Assembly: GCA_963752565.1 (NCBI GenBank)
Contig: CAVVZC010000017.1
Coordinates: forward strand, 164,692-228,691
Source of the DNA: UBA11574 sp963752565
GTDB taxonomy: Bacteria; Desulfobacterota; Desulfobacteria; Desulfobacterales; UBA11574
DNA length: 64,000 bases
Direction: 5' to 3'
Shown: positions 7,740 to 16,164 of the stretch, piece after piece
How positions within the stretch are numbered: the first letter of the stretch is position 1
Layout: the number at the start of each line of letters is the position of its first letter
Made by a program: the position numbers and the translations under genes
Notes under the pieces: generated by a model
What the model saw: only the letters and a program-made list of their open reading frames with translations
The model's database searches: none
Told to the model about the DNA's origin: nothing

Positions 7740-8378
7740 ATGAAAGCAGAACTTACTCCAAAACAGCAACGATTCTTTAACTATTTGGAGCATGAAATTA
7801 TTAAAACTGGGAAAGCGCCCAGCTTAAGGCAGTCGGCGACTGATATGGGGGTGAGCCATGCGGCGATATCTCAGCTTATAAAAACGCTTGAGAAAAAAGG
7901 GATTCTCAAACGTGACGGTCGTTACAGCCGCACGATCCATCTGCTGAATCGCATCCGAAAAACAGCAGGCATCATGCGGTGGCGGGAAGTGCCCATCGTG
8001 GGGGATATCGCTGCTGGATTACCGTTGTATGCCCAGCAAGAATGGGGTGGGAGCGTTGTGATCGATTCAACCCTGTACCGTGGTCCAAACCTGTTTGCGC
8101 TTAGGGTAAAAGGCGACTCGATGAGGAATGCCGCTATTTTGGATGGAGACCTGGTGATTTGTGAGCCGCGTCAGTTTGCCGAAGATGGTGAAATCGTTGT
8201 GGCGCTTATCAACCAGGAAGAAGCGACGGTTAAACGTTTTTTTCGCAGAAAAAAACATGTTGAACTGCGTCCTGAAAATCCTGTTTACAAGCCGGTCAAG
8301 TATGATTTCAATGAGATCCTGATCCAGGGCAAGGTTATCGGTGTTCAAAGAGGACCGGAGGGTGTCGATAAAGTTTAG
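7740..8378 (+). CDS. lexA: LexA repressor
   Basis: A 212-residue LexA. Residues 1-70 form the winged helix-turn-helix (PSLRQSATDMGVSHAAISQLIKTLEKKGIL). The C-terminal self-cleavage domain holds the scissile Ala92-Gly93 bond in DIAAGLP, the catalytic Ser127 in GDSM and the Lys165 in EATVKRF. RecA-ssDNA filaments would trigger cleavage and derepress SOS genes. It heads a cassette with DUF72, an ImuB-like protein and DnaE2, the layout of a LexA-controlled mutagenesis locus. I could not identify a convincing LexA operator: GGAAATTTGTTCC lies directly before the ATG but is not repeated upstream of the other genes. Confidence 0.93.
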   Translation: MKAELTPKQQRFFNYLEHEIIKTGKAPSLRQSATDMGVSHAAISQLIKTLEKKGILKRDGRYSRTIHLLNRIRKTAGIMRWREVPIVGDIAAGLPLYAQQEWGGSVVIDSTLYRGPNLFALRVKGDSMRNAAILDGDLVICEPRQFAEDGEIVVALINQEEATVKRFFRRKKHVELRPENPVYKPVKYDFNEILIQGKVIGVQRGPEGVDKV

Positions 8379-8414
8379 ACTATATGAACCCAGGTTAAGC
8401 GCTTCAAGTTTCAA

Positions 8415-8580
8415 GGATCATGATACAGGGACAGAAGGTCGGAAGGTGAGAAAGTGAGAAGGAAAGAGAAAAGAGGATAAAGGTTGAAAAACTGGGAGAC
8501 AGGAAGGTCAGAAGGGTAGAAAGTGAGAAGATAGAAGGTGAGAAGATAATTATCTGTGTACATCTGTGAAAATCTGTGTC
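8415..8580. repeat. purine-rich GAAGGTGAGAAG repeats
   Basis: Between lexA and the DUF72 gene the plus strand is almost all A and G, with degenerate repeats of GAAGGTSAGAAG over about 120 bases, then ATCTGTG-type sequence. Similar purine-rich or complementary tracts lie upstream of lexA (7575-7670) and near 56450-56520. No coding frame is supported. Confidence 0.45.
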
Positions 8581-8632
8581 CCATAATTGAGAATTCGATA
8601 TTGGATATTAACGAATAGGTCCAGAGCGGTAT

Positions 8633-9478
8633 ATGACAACAATAACCACTAAAGAACACCGAGATTCCAAAACTTGCCAATTGTATGTGGGCACAAGTGG
8701 CTTTTCTTACGCAGAATGGGTCGACGCCGGATTTTATCCCTCTGGCACAAAATCGGGGAAGATGTTACAGCGATATGCCCGGTGCTTTTTGATTACCGAA
8801 CTCAATTATACCTGGTATCAGATGCCCAAAGCCGAAGCCATTGAACGCCAGCGCCAACAAGTTTCTCAGGAGTTTTTGTTCGCTGCCAAGTTAACACGCA
8901 CCCTGACCCATGAAATCGATCAGCAGCAATGGCGCGATCAGGCGGTTCTCTATCGGGAAGGTGTCGTTCCACTCGTTCAGGCCGGGCAGCTCGTCGCTGT
9001 GTTGATCCAGCTTCCCCCTTCGTTCCTCCGCACAACATCAAACCGAAAATACCTGGCAGCTTTGCTCGACAAGCTTCATGGTTTGCCTCTGGCAATTGAG
9101 TTCCGACATCGTTCATGGGCCAGCGATCGTGTGTTTTCTGAATTGGAACGCCGTCAGGTGACGCTGGTGGGCGTCGATGCACCGGATCTACCGAACCTGT
9201 TTCCGGTTTTGGACGTGGTCACCAACCCGGATCTGTTTTATGTGCGTTTTCATGGCCGAAATGCCAAAGGTTGGCGTTCGGGGAATATGCAGCTCCAGTT
9301 TGATTACAGCTATTCTGACGATGAACTTTATGCGTGGATCGAAAACAAGATTGAACCCATGAGTGGTCGGGCGCGTAAAGGTGTCATTTTTTTTAATAAT
9401 CATGTTCGGGCTCAGGCGCCGGAGAATGCCCAAAGAATGGCAACGTTGTTAAAGGGGCGGGGCTTGATGGTGGCCTGA
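8633..9478 (+). CDS. DUF72 domain-containing protein
   Basis: A 281-residue DUF72 (YecE-like) protein. The family features are LYVGTSGFSYAEW at residues 17-29, FYPSGTKSGKMLQRYA, TELNYTWYQMP, FLFAAKLTRTLTH, LPLAIEFRHRSW and the C-terminal VIFFNNHVRAQAPENA. The fold is expected to be a TIM-barrel-like hydrolase or sugar-isomerase relative; the biochemical role is unknown. The stop codon is one base from the ImuB-like start, so the two are translationally coupled. It occupies the place that ImuA/SulA-like proteins hold in other LexA-ImuB-DnaE2 cassettes, which suggests, without proving, a role in damage tolerance. Confidence 0.88.
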   Translation: MTTITTKEHRDSKTCQLYVGTSGFSYAEWVDAGFYPSGTKSGKMLQRYARCFLITELNYTWYQMPKAEAIERQRQQVSQEFLFAAKLTRTLTHEIDQQQWRDQAVLYREGVVPLVQAGQLVAVLIQLPPSFLRTTSNRKYLAALLDKLHGLPLAIEFRHRSWASDRVFSELERRQVTLVGVDAPDLPNLFPVLDVVTNPDLFYVRFHGRNAKGWRSGNMQLQFDYSYSDDELYAWIENKIEPMSGRARKGVIFFNNHVRAQAPENAQRMATLLKGRGLMVA

Positions 9479-9479
9479 T

Positions 9480-10649
9480 ATGCGCGAACGCTCGATCATT
9501 CATATCAATGTGGCTGATTTTGCCGTGGCCGTGGAGCGACTTGTGGATCGACGTCTGAAGGAACGTTCGGTGATCATCGCCCATGATACCGCAGTACGGG
9601 CAACAGTATATGACATGAGTGAAGAGGCTTATCAAAATGGTGTCTGTAAAGGAATGGCCCTGCGACGGGCACTTCGCTATTGTCGGGATGCCGTTGTGCT
9701 GCCGTTTCACCCTTTCCGTTACGAACGTGCAATGGTTCAACTTTTAAAATGTGCATTGCCCTATTCGCCGTTGATCGAAAAAAGCGACTACGATGGACAT
9801 TTGTTCGTAGATGTCACCGGAACAGGGAGACTTTTCGGTCCGCCGCCTGACATTGCATGGCGCATCCGGAAGGCGATGCGCGCCAATATGGGCTTTGATC
9901 CGATCTGGTCGGTTGCCCCCAACAAACTGGTGGCCAAAGTAGCGACTCGCATGGTCAAACCACTGGGTGAATATATTGTCGGGGCAGGTGAGGAAGCGTG
10001 TTTCATGAAACCCTTACCGATTCACCTTGTTCCCGGTATCGAAAGGGAAGACCTGAAATGTTTTCGGGAATTCAATCTGACCCGCACCGGTCATGTGGCC
10101 AATCTGTCCATGGGACAACTTTATGTGATGTTTGGGAACCGCAGTCAAAATCTGTACAATGTCGTGCGTGGCATTGACCCGTCGCCGGTCTTACCTGTGG
10201 GACAGGAACACCCCATGGTCAGTGTCGATCATACGTTTGGAAACGATACCAACACGGTGACATCCGTGGAAGGTGCATTGTATCGGCTTGTGGAGAAGGC
10301 CGGTATTGACTTGCGCAAACGACGCCTGACGGCAAGGCGGATCAGAATTGTCCTCGACTATTCCGATGGCAGGCGGATGATCCGACAGGCCACCGTCGAT
10401 CCGGCGACGGCCAACGATTTTCGTTTATTTGCTGTGGCGAAGACAGCTCTTGAAGTGGCCTGGAAACGCCGTTTGCGTATCCGTCATCTCCGTTTGATTT
10501 GCCATCGTTTGACCTATCCCCCGGCACAAATGGCGCTTTTTAGCGAACACGAACAAGAAAAAAGGAAAAGCGACAATCTGATTTATGCCCTTGATTCCAT
10601 CCGCCGTCGCTACGGATTCAACGCCATTCGCACTGGAAGAAGCCCTTGA
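9480..10649 (+). CDS. imuB: ImuB-like Y-family DNA polymerase homologue
   Basis: A 389-residue Y-family polymerase homologue. The palm and fingers are recognisable (IIHINVADFAVAVERL at residues 6-21; HLFVDVTGTGRLFG near 107-120), as is the little-finger region. All catalytic carboxylates appear replaced: Asn10 stands where DinB has Asp8, and Gly106-His107 stand where DinB has Asp103-Glu104. This is the pattern of ImuB, a non-catalytic adaptor. A beta-clamp-binding motif, QMALF, is at residues 350-354. It should bridge the clamp and DnaE2 in SOS mutagenesis. It is coupled to DUF72 upstream. ImuB proteins are often nearer 500 residues, so this one is short. Confidence 0.85.
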   Translation: MRERSIIHINVADFAVAVERLVDRRLKERSVIIAHDTAVRATVYDMSEEAYQNGVCKGMALRRALRYCRDAVVLPFHPFRYERAMVQLLKCALPYSPLIEKSDYDGHLFVDVTGTGRLFGPPPDIAWRIRKAMRANMGFDPIWSVAPNKLVAKVATRMVKPLGEYIVGAGEEACFMKPLPIHLVPGIEREDLKCFREFNLTRTGHVANLSMGQLYVMFGNRSQNLYNVVRGIDPSPVLPVGQEHPMVSVDHTFGNDTNTVTSVEGALYRLVEKAGIDLRKRRLTARRIRIVLDYSDGRRMIRQATVDPATANDFRLFAVAKTALEVAWKRRLRIRHLRLICHRLTYPPAQMALFSEHEQEKRKSDNLIYALDSIRRRYGFNAIRTGRSP

Positions 10650-10841
10650 CGCTTATTTATAAATTTTGTGTTTTCTTGTGGAAAAAAATTAAAAACATAT
10701 CATTTCTTTGTCGCAAATAATTGAAAATTTTCGATTGACGATTGACGATTTAAGAAGTTCTTCCAGTTTTACCCATAAAGAGATAGAGAGAAGAAATTCC
10801 ACAAAGCATCAATATTCAATAATCAATCGTCAATATTTAAT
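10650..10841. other. intergenic spacer imuB-dnaE2 with imperfect palindrome
   Basis: The spacer contains ATTTTCGATTGACGATTGACG and, downstream, AATCAATCGTCAATATT, which are partly complementary. Related sequence occurs near 19825-19850 and 27505-27520. I see no gene and no clear promoter, so dnaE2 could be read from upstream or have its own start. Confidence 0.4.
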
Positions 10842-13841
10842 ATGATTCCCCTTGCCGTTCATTCGTATTATTCATTGATGTGGGGCACATGTTCTCCAGA
10901 GAAGATCTGTGCTGCTGCAAAAAAACGAGGCTACCGTCGTCTTGCGATCACGGATACCAACAATTTATACGGCCTGTGGCCCTTTTTAAAGAGTTGTAAG
11001 CGCGAGAATATAACTCCGATTGTCGGTGCGGAACTGACAGATTCCGAAACCGGATACCGAGCTGTTTGTCTTGTGAAAAACGATCAGGGCTACCGTAATC
11101 TTTGTCGTATCATTACACGTCGTCATACCGATGCGGCGTTTGACCTAAAATCCGTTATCTTCACCCATGCCAAAGGGCTGGTGATCATCACACAACATCC
11201 AGAGCTTTTGACACAGTGGCATGAAGCCGGATTAACGGTTGCAGCGGCGGTTTCAGGCAAACCGGATGGTATTACTCTTCGATTGCGGAAGACGTCCCGA
11301 TATCTTGGCCTTCCGATGCTGTTCACGCCTGGAAGTTTTTTTACAGATCCGGATGATTTCAAGACACACCGGATATTGCGGGCCATCGATTTGAACACCT
11401 CTCTTTCCCGATTAATGACGGAAGATACAACGTCGCCTGACGCATGGCTGGCAACGGCATCCGAGTATGCCAGACGTTTTGCCATTTGGCCGGATGTACT
11501 TCGAGCCACTGAAGCCATTGCAGAGCAGTTGACATTCACCGGTCCTTGCCGTGAGCTTGTTCTGCCGACATGGACCGATATACAATCAAACGGTGCCGAT
11601 CAAGCGCTGCGGGATGTCGCTTATAAGGGGGCGAGAAAACGGTACGGAGATGATCTGTCTGAAACGGTTGTGGATCGCCTGGAGCATGAACTTCGTATCA
11701 TTAAGGAGATGGGATTTTCATCATATTTTCTTGTGGTTCAGGATATCGTGTCTCGCAGCCCGCGTATTTGCGGCCGGGGAAGCGGTGCGGCATCACTGGT
11801 AGCTTACAGCCTGGGAATTACCAATGTCTGTCCCATCAAGCACAACTTGTATTTCGAGCGGTTTCTGAACCCCGGACGTTCAGATCCACCGGATATCGAT
11901 ATCGATTTTGCCTGGGATGAACGGGACAAGGTTTTGCAGTCCGTATTGAACCAATATAAAGGTCACGCCGCGCTGATCTGTAACCACGTCACTTTTCGGC
12001 CGCGCATGGCGATACGGGAGGTGGCCAAGGTCTTCGGGCTTACCCAACGAGAGATCGGCCGTGTCACCAAACGTCTCCCATGGTTCTGGCGAGCGGATCA
12101 CACGGAAGAAGATTTTCTTCAAAAGCTAAAACAATTGCCCGAGCTTTCTGCCTTTGATTTTCCAAGCCCCTGGCCAAAAATTATTCGCACAGCCCGGGAC
12201 ATCATTGGTATTCCACGCTACATTTCTGTTCATCCCGGTGGTGTGGTGGTCACCCCTGAGCCCATAGACAATTATGTTCCTGTTGAACTTGCCCCCAAAG
12301 GTGTTCCGATTATTCAGTGGGAAAAAGATGCTGCAGAAGAAAGCGGCCTGGTCAAAATCGATCTTCTCGGTAATCGCAGCCTGGGTGTTATCCGAGATGC
12401 CATTGCAAATCTTAGGAATAACAGCACGGTATTTGACGAGCAGTTCTGGGAGCCGGAAGATGATGGTGCTACACAGGCGAATGTGGCAAAAGGGAATACC
12501 ATGGGCTGCTTTTACATCGAAAGCCCCGCCATGCGAATGTTGCAGAAAAAGACAAAAGTCGGCGATTTTGAACATCTGGTGATCAACAGCAGTATCATAC
12601 GGCCGGCGGCCAATGAGTTTATCCGTGAATACGTCCGTCGCCTGCATGGCGGTAGATGGGACCCGATTCATCCCTTACTTTCGGACGTGCTTGAGGAAAC
12701 CTATGGAATCATGGTCTATCAAGAGGATGTTTCCAAAACCGCTGTGGCGTTGGCCGGATTCTCACATGCTGACGCTGACGGCCTTCGCAAGATCATGTCC
12801 AAGAAAGACAAGGCCCGAAAATTGGACGATTATCAAGCGCGTTTCACTGCAGGTGCACAAGCAAAGGGGGTTCGAAACGATCAGATTTCGGCCATCTGGA
12901 ACATGATGATGAGTTTCAGCGGTTATTCATTTTGCAAGCCTCACAGTGCCAGCTATGCCCGTGTCTCTTTCCAGGCAGCCTACCTGAAGACCCATTATCC
13001 TGCAGAGTTCATGGCTGCGGTCATCAGCAATCAGGGCGGTTTTTACAGCACCTTTGCTTACGTCTCGGAAGCACGCCGCATGGGCGTGAAAATTCTGCCT
13101 CCTGACGTAAACAACAGCGATATCCTATGGAAAGGCAGCGCTGGAATCATTCGGGTGGGATTGTCGTCCGTAAAGAATGTAAGTTCAGAAATATGCAAAC
13201 GTATTGTTTCAGGGCGCAAAGAAAAACCTTACAACGACATCGTTGATTTCCTTGATCGAATTCGACCGGCCAGCCCCGAAGCCCGCTCTCTAACTAACGC
13301 TGGGGCTTTTGATTTGCTTCATCCAAAAGAGAATCGCGCTGCCCTGCTGTGGGAGCTGGCCTGCTGGCAAAAATCCAGATCAAATCCATATGGGGCAGGA
13401 GATTTGTTTAATGAAAGGATAGCAGTTCCAAAACCGGCGTTCCCGCCGGAGAAGAAAAGAGAGCGTTTGCGGCAAGAATTTGCAGCCCTGGGTTTTTTGT
13501 GCGATCGGCATCCCATGATGTTATACGCCGATACGTTAAAAAAACTAAAGATTGTCAAAGCCATGGACTTGCATCGCTTCATCGGCCGTCATATTCGCAT
13601 TGCCGGTCTGTTGATTACCGGAAAGGTTGTGCATACCAAGCATGGCGATCCCATGGAATTTCTGACTTTTGAAGACGACACCGGTCTGATTGAAACGATC
13701 TTTTTCCCCAAAGCCTACCGGCGCTTCTGTGGCATCCTGGATCGAAGCCGTCCCTTTATCCTCCATGGGAAGGTGCAAGAAGACTTTGGCGCCATCACCA
13801 TGACCGTAAATCGGGTGGAGGCGTTAGATTTAGCGGGCTGA
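10842..13841 (+). CDS. dnaE2: error-prone DNA polymerase III alpha subunit DnaE2
   Basis: A 999-residue C-family replicative-type polymerase. An N-terminal PHP domain (VHSYYSLMWGTCSPEKI, LAITDTNNLYG, PIVGAEL) precedes the catalytic palm, whose aspartates lie in PPDIDIDFAWDERD and VKIDLLGNRSLGVI. The fingers include the CGRGSGAASLVAYSLGIT and SVHPGGVVV motifs; a helix-hairpin-helix and a C-terminal OB fold (IRIAGLLITGKVVHTKHGDP) follow. The length and position after an ImuB-like gene fit DnaE2 rather than the housekeeping DnaE, which is about 1150 residues. It would carry out translesion synthesis under LexA control, recruited by ImuB. No frameshift is visible. Confidence 0.9.
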   Translation: MIPLAVHSYYSLMWGTCSPEKICAAAKKRGYRRLAITDTNNLYGLWPFLKSCKRENITPIVGAELTDSETGYRAVCLVKNDQGYRNLCRIITRRHTDAAFDLKSVIFTHAKGLVIITQHPELLTQWHEAGLTVAAAVSGKPDGITLRLRKTSRYLGLPMLFTPGSFFTDPDDFKTHRILRAIDLNTSLSRLMTEDTTSPDAWLATASEYARRFAIWPDVLRATEAIAEQLTFTGPCRELVLPTWTDIQSNGADQALRDVAYKGARKRYGDDLSETVVDRLEHELRIIKEMGFSSYFLVVQDIVSRSPRICGRGSGAASLVAYSLGITNVCPIKHNLYFERFLNPGRSDPPDIDIDFAWDERDKVLQSVLNQYKGHAALICNHVTFRPRMAIREVAKVFGLTQREIGRVTKRLPWFWRADHTEEDFLQKLKQLPELSAFDFPSPWPKIIRTARDIIGIPRYISVHPGGVVVTPEPIDNYVPVELAPKGVPIIQWEKDAAEESGLVKIDLLGNRSLGVIRDAIANLRNNSTVFDEQFWEPEDDGATQANVAKGNTMGCFYIESPAMRMLQKKTKVGDFEHLVINSSIIRPAANEFIREYVRRLHGGRWDPIHPLLSDVLEETYGIMVYQEDVSKTAVALAGFSHADADGLRKIMSKKDKARKLDDYQARFTAGAQAKGVRNDQISAIWNMMMSFSGYSFCKPHSASYARVSFQAAYLKTHYPAEFMAAVISNQGGFYSTFAYVSEARRMGVKILPPDVNNSDILWKGSAGIIRVGLSSVKNVSSEICKRIVSGRKEKPYNDIVDFLDRIRPASPEARSLTNAGAFDLLHPKENRAALLWELACWQKSRSNPYGAGDLFNERIAVPKPAFPPEKKRERLRQEFAALGFLCDRHPMMLYADTLKKLKIVKAMDLHRFIGRHIRIAGLLITGKVVHTKHGDPMEFLTFEDDTGLIETIFFPKAYRRFCGILDRSRPFILHGKVQEDFGAITMTVNRVEALDLAG

Positions 13842-13852
13842 AATATATTTTT

Positions 13853-13907
13853 CCTGAATCTTGCATATGAAAGCCTCCGACTCGAGCAAAATTCAGGTTT
13901 TTGTTTT
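13853..13907 (+). terminator. hairpin with T-rich tail after dnaE2, mini repeat copy
   Basis: Twelve bases after the dnaE2 stop, CCTGAATCTTGC pairs with GCAAAATTCAGG, followed by TTTTTGTTTT, as in a rho-independent terminator. The 45-base hairpin (13853-13897) is also a short version of the repeat at 21759-22011: it shares the ends, and its loop GCATATGAAAGCCTCCGAC is the reverse complement of the start of that element. Confidence 0.6.
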
Positions 13908-14228
13908 CTACAAACCTCCAGAAAGATCATTTAATTTGATACCCTCTGAATCCATTTCTAAATCTTTTCTAAGCTCTTTGCCAATCTCTATTAACTTTGC
14001 GTATATATCAAAGGAGTGGGTCATCATTTGCCGATTGTCTTCATGCAAATATTTTCCTGCCTTCTTTTTTTCCTCTTCTGCAACTTTCTCTATTTCATAA
14101 ATGATGTCTTTATACCACATTTTTGACATCGGTAATTTAATACTGTAATTTTCTCTTTCCTCATTTAAGGAAAAATTAATTTCAACGGTTGGGTAATTGC
14201 CATCATAACTGATTTTCATTTCTGCCAT
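13908..14228 (-). CDS. hypothetical protein
   Basis: A 106-residue acidic protein I do not recognise. It starts with strands (MKISYDGNYPTVEINFSLN) and continues as a long charged helix rich in Glu and Lys, ending in DLSGGL. There is no signal peptide, membrane segment or cysteine cluster. A GAGAGGAA ribosome binding site lies 5-6 bases before the ATG, which supports a real gene. It converges on dnaE2 and its last bases abut the terminator hairpin. No function is proposed. Confidence 0.6.
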   Translation of the reverse strand: MAEMKISYDGNYPTVEINFSLNEERENYSIKLPMSKMWYKDIIYEIEKVAEEEKKKAGKYLHEDNRQMMTHSFDIYAKLIEIGKELRKDLEMDSEGIKLNDLSGGL

Positions 14229-14261
14229 AATTCCTCTCTTTTCTCAGGATTAACACACTTT

Positions 14262-14424
14262 AACCTGAATTGAGCGATTTTTTACTCGATCTGCACCAAT
14301 CTCTTGCGCACCAAATGCTCGCAAAAATCCTCGACAGACCGAAGGGTATGCCTGCGGTTTTTCCGAACCTTGCTGCATCAAGATCTCGGCACATATCTTC
14401 GCAAAAAAACGCTCAACTCAGGTT
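14262..14424. repeat. MITE-like element with 22-base terminal inverted repeats
   Basis: AACCTGAATTGAGCGATTTTTT at the left matches the complement of the right end (AAAAAACGCTCAACTCAGGTT) at 20 of 22 positions. The 119-base interior includes GACCGAAGGGTATGCCTGCGG and no coding frame. A related left end, AACTAAATTGAGCGATT, is at 61661-61677. No target duplication is evident. Confidence 0.7.
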
Positions 14425-14428
14425 GAAA

Positions 14429-14460
14429 TTGATGAATTTACATACCGTCGAATTCATCAA
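14429..14460. repeat. short palindrome TTGATGAATT/AATTCATCAA
   Basis: Perfect 10-base arms around a 12-base loop. A closely similar palindrome (TGATGAATCTG...GTCGAATTCATCA) occurs at 45180-45210, so it is a small repeated unit. A role as a hairpin or binding site is possible but unproven. Confidence 0.5.
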
Positions 14461-14590
14461 ACCTTTGGCGTTTAGTATTTATCTATTTTTTTAATTTTTT
14501 GTCAAATAAATTTTATCAACATAATTTCAGCAAGTTATAATTCAGATTTCGCATCCTTTTTTTCGGGTGTTTCTTGAAATTATCATTTGC

Positions 14591-14619
14591 TTGACACGTT
14601 TACCGCATTATCTTACATT
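14591..14619 (+). promoter_or_regulatory. candidate sigma70-type promoter of purB
   Basis: TTGACA (14591-14596), a 17-base spacer and TACATT (14614-14619) lie 49 bases upstream of the purB ATG, in A/T-rich sequence. Only the match to consensus supports it. Confidence 0.5.
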
Positions 14620-14667
14620 TCTTGTGAAATATGCGTATTTTCAATTGTCAAATAGGAATAAAATATC

Positions 14668-15966
14668 ATGGAACTTACATCTTTAAGTGCAATTTCTCCT
14701 GTTGACGGCCGTTATCGAAAAACTGTTGAAAAGCTTGCAGAATATTTTTCAGAAGGCGCATTGATTAGATATCGTGTTCGAGTTGAAGTTGAATATTTTA
14801 TCGCATTATGCAATCTGCCGCTGCCTCAACTGGCAGATGTTGATAAGAGCATGTTTGAAAACTTGAGGCGTCTTTATAAAAATTTTTCTCATAAAGATGC
14901 TCAAAAAATAAAAGACATCGAGGGGGTGACCAACCACGACGTCAAGGCGGTTGAATATTATCTCAAAGAAGCATTTGATGGGCTGGAATTGCATCCTTAC
15001 AAAGAATTTATCCATTTTGGCCTAACCTCTCAGGATATTAATAACACGGCGATACCCTGTTCGTTAAAAGAAGCCTGGACAGATATTTTGGAACCGGTTT
15101 TGGAACAGATTGTGGCGGCATTAATTGAAAAAGCAAAACAATGGCAACATGTTCCTATGCTGGCTCGAACCCATGGCCAGCCGGCCTTGCCCACAAGCCT
15201 GGGCAAAGAACTCTGTGTTTTTGTCGAGCGCTTGATAAAACAAAAAGCCCTGTTAAAAACAATTCCATTTTCAGCAAAATTTGGTGGGGCAACGGGTAAT
15301 TTCAACGCGCATTATGTTACCTATCCAAACATCGACTGGATTGCATTCGGAAATTATTTTGTGAACGAAGTGCTGGGCCTTGAACGATCAAAAATGACGA
15401 CTCAGGTTGAACATTATGATCATCTGGCCGCATTTTGTGATAACCTTAAAAGAATCAATACCATTCTCATTGATTTGGATCGAGACTTATGGTCGTATAT
15501 CTCAATGAATTATTTCATGCAAAAGATCAAAGAGAATGAAGTGGGATCTTCAACCATGCCCCACAAGGTCAATCCCATTGACTTCGAAAATTCAGAAGGA
15601 AATTTGGGAGTGGCAAATGCGATCTTCGCGCATCTTTCCTCAAAGCTCCCGATTTCACGGCTGCAGAGAGACTTGACCGACTCCACGGTTACAAGAAATA
15701 TCGGTGTGCCGTTGGCCCATACTCTGATTGCCTTTAAATCATTGCTAAAAGGGCTGGACAAATTACTCCTAAATAATGAGGCGATTCGAAATGACTTGCA
15801 GAAAAACTGGGCGGTTGTGACTGAGGCGATTCAAACCATTTTGCGCAGGGAAGGGTATCCGGAACCCTATGAAGCTTTGAAAGCATTGACACGGGTCCAT
15901 TCACACATTGACCGCAACACAATTTTAGAATTTATTGAAAGTCTTAGATGTTACACAAACCGTTAA
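14668..15966 (+). CDS. purB: adenylosuccinate lyase (3' frameshift)
   Basis: PurB removes fumarate from SAICAR and adenylosuccinate in purine synthesis. The frame gives 432 residues with the superfamily signature SSTMPHKVNPIDFEN, the catalytic ARTHGQPALPTSLGKE segment and the GLTSQDINNTA loop. It starts like E. coli-type PurB (SLSAISPVDGRY). The last five residues are out of frame: dropping one base at 15944-15946 restores ESLDVTQTVKDELKK and the terminal PENYMGIYDF, ending at TAA 16019-16021, the usual length near 450. Sequencing error is most likely. It has its own promoter candidate; purC lies far away at 36670. Confidence 0.92.
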   Translation: MELTSLSAISPVDGRYRKTVEKLAEYFSEGALIRYRVRVEVEYFIALCNLPLPQLADVDKSMFENLRRLYKNFSHKDAQKIKDIEGVTNHDVKAVEYYLKEAFDGLELHPYKEFIHFGLTSQDINNTAIPCSLKEAWTDILEPVLEQIVAALIEKAKQWQHVPMLARTHGQPALPTSLGKELCVFVERLIKQKALLKTIPFSAKFGGATGNFNAHYVTYPNIDWIAFGNYFVNEVLGLERSKMTTQVEHYDHLAAFCDNLKRINTILIDLDRDLWSYISMNYFMQKIKENEVGSSTMPHKVNPIDFENSEGNLGVANAIFAHLSSKLPISRLQRDLTDSTVTRNIGVPLAHTLIAFKSLLKGLDKLLLNNEAIRNDLQKNWAVVTEAIQTILRREGYPEPYEALKALTRVHSHIDRNTILEFIESLRCYTNR

Positions 15967-16084
15967 AGATGAATTAAAAAAGATTTCACCAGAAAACTAC
16001 ATGGGCATCTACGATTTTTAACCAGTGCCGGAACAACACTGTCTTTTCCGCCAATATCTTTGCCTACCCCGTGAAATGCGTAGC

Positions 16085-16150
16085 CTATTTCTCTGGGGTC
16101 AGACTCAAATTTTAATCCGCCAGGCGGGGATTAATCCTCGAAATACTACC
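16085..16150 (-). repeat. fragment of the dispersed intergenic element
   Basis: The minus strand reads GTATTTCGAGGATTAATC, then a small palindrome CCCGCCTGGCGG, then ATTAAAATTTGAGTCTGAC. This is the right half of the element family seen at 41876-42017, interrupted by the CCGCC/GGCGG hairpin. It fills the gap between purB and recB. Confidence 0.6.
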
Positions 16151-16164
16151 ATTGATAATTATAT

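Noticed and set aside
9480..10649. Active DinB (polymerase IV)
   Set aside because: The three metal-binding carboxylates expected for DinB are replaced, so the ImuB-like assignment fits better.
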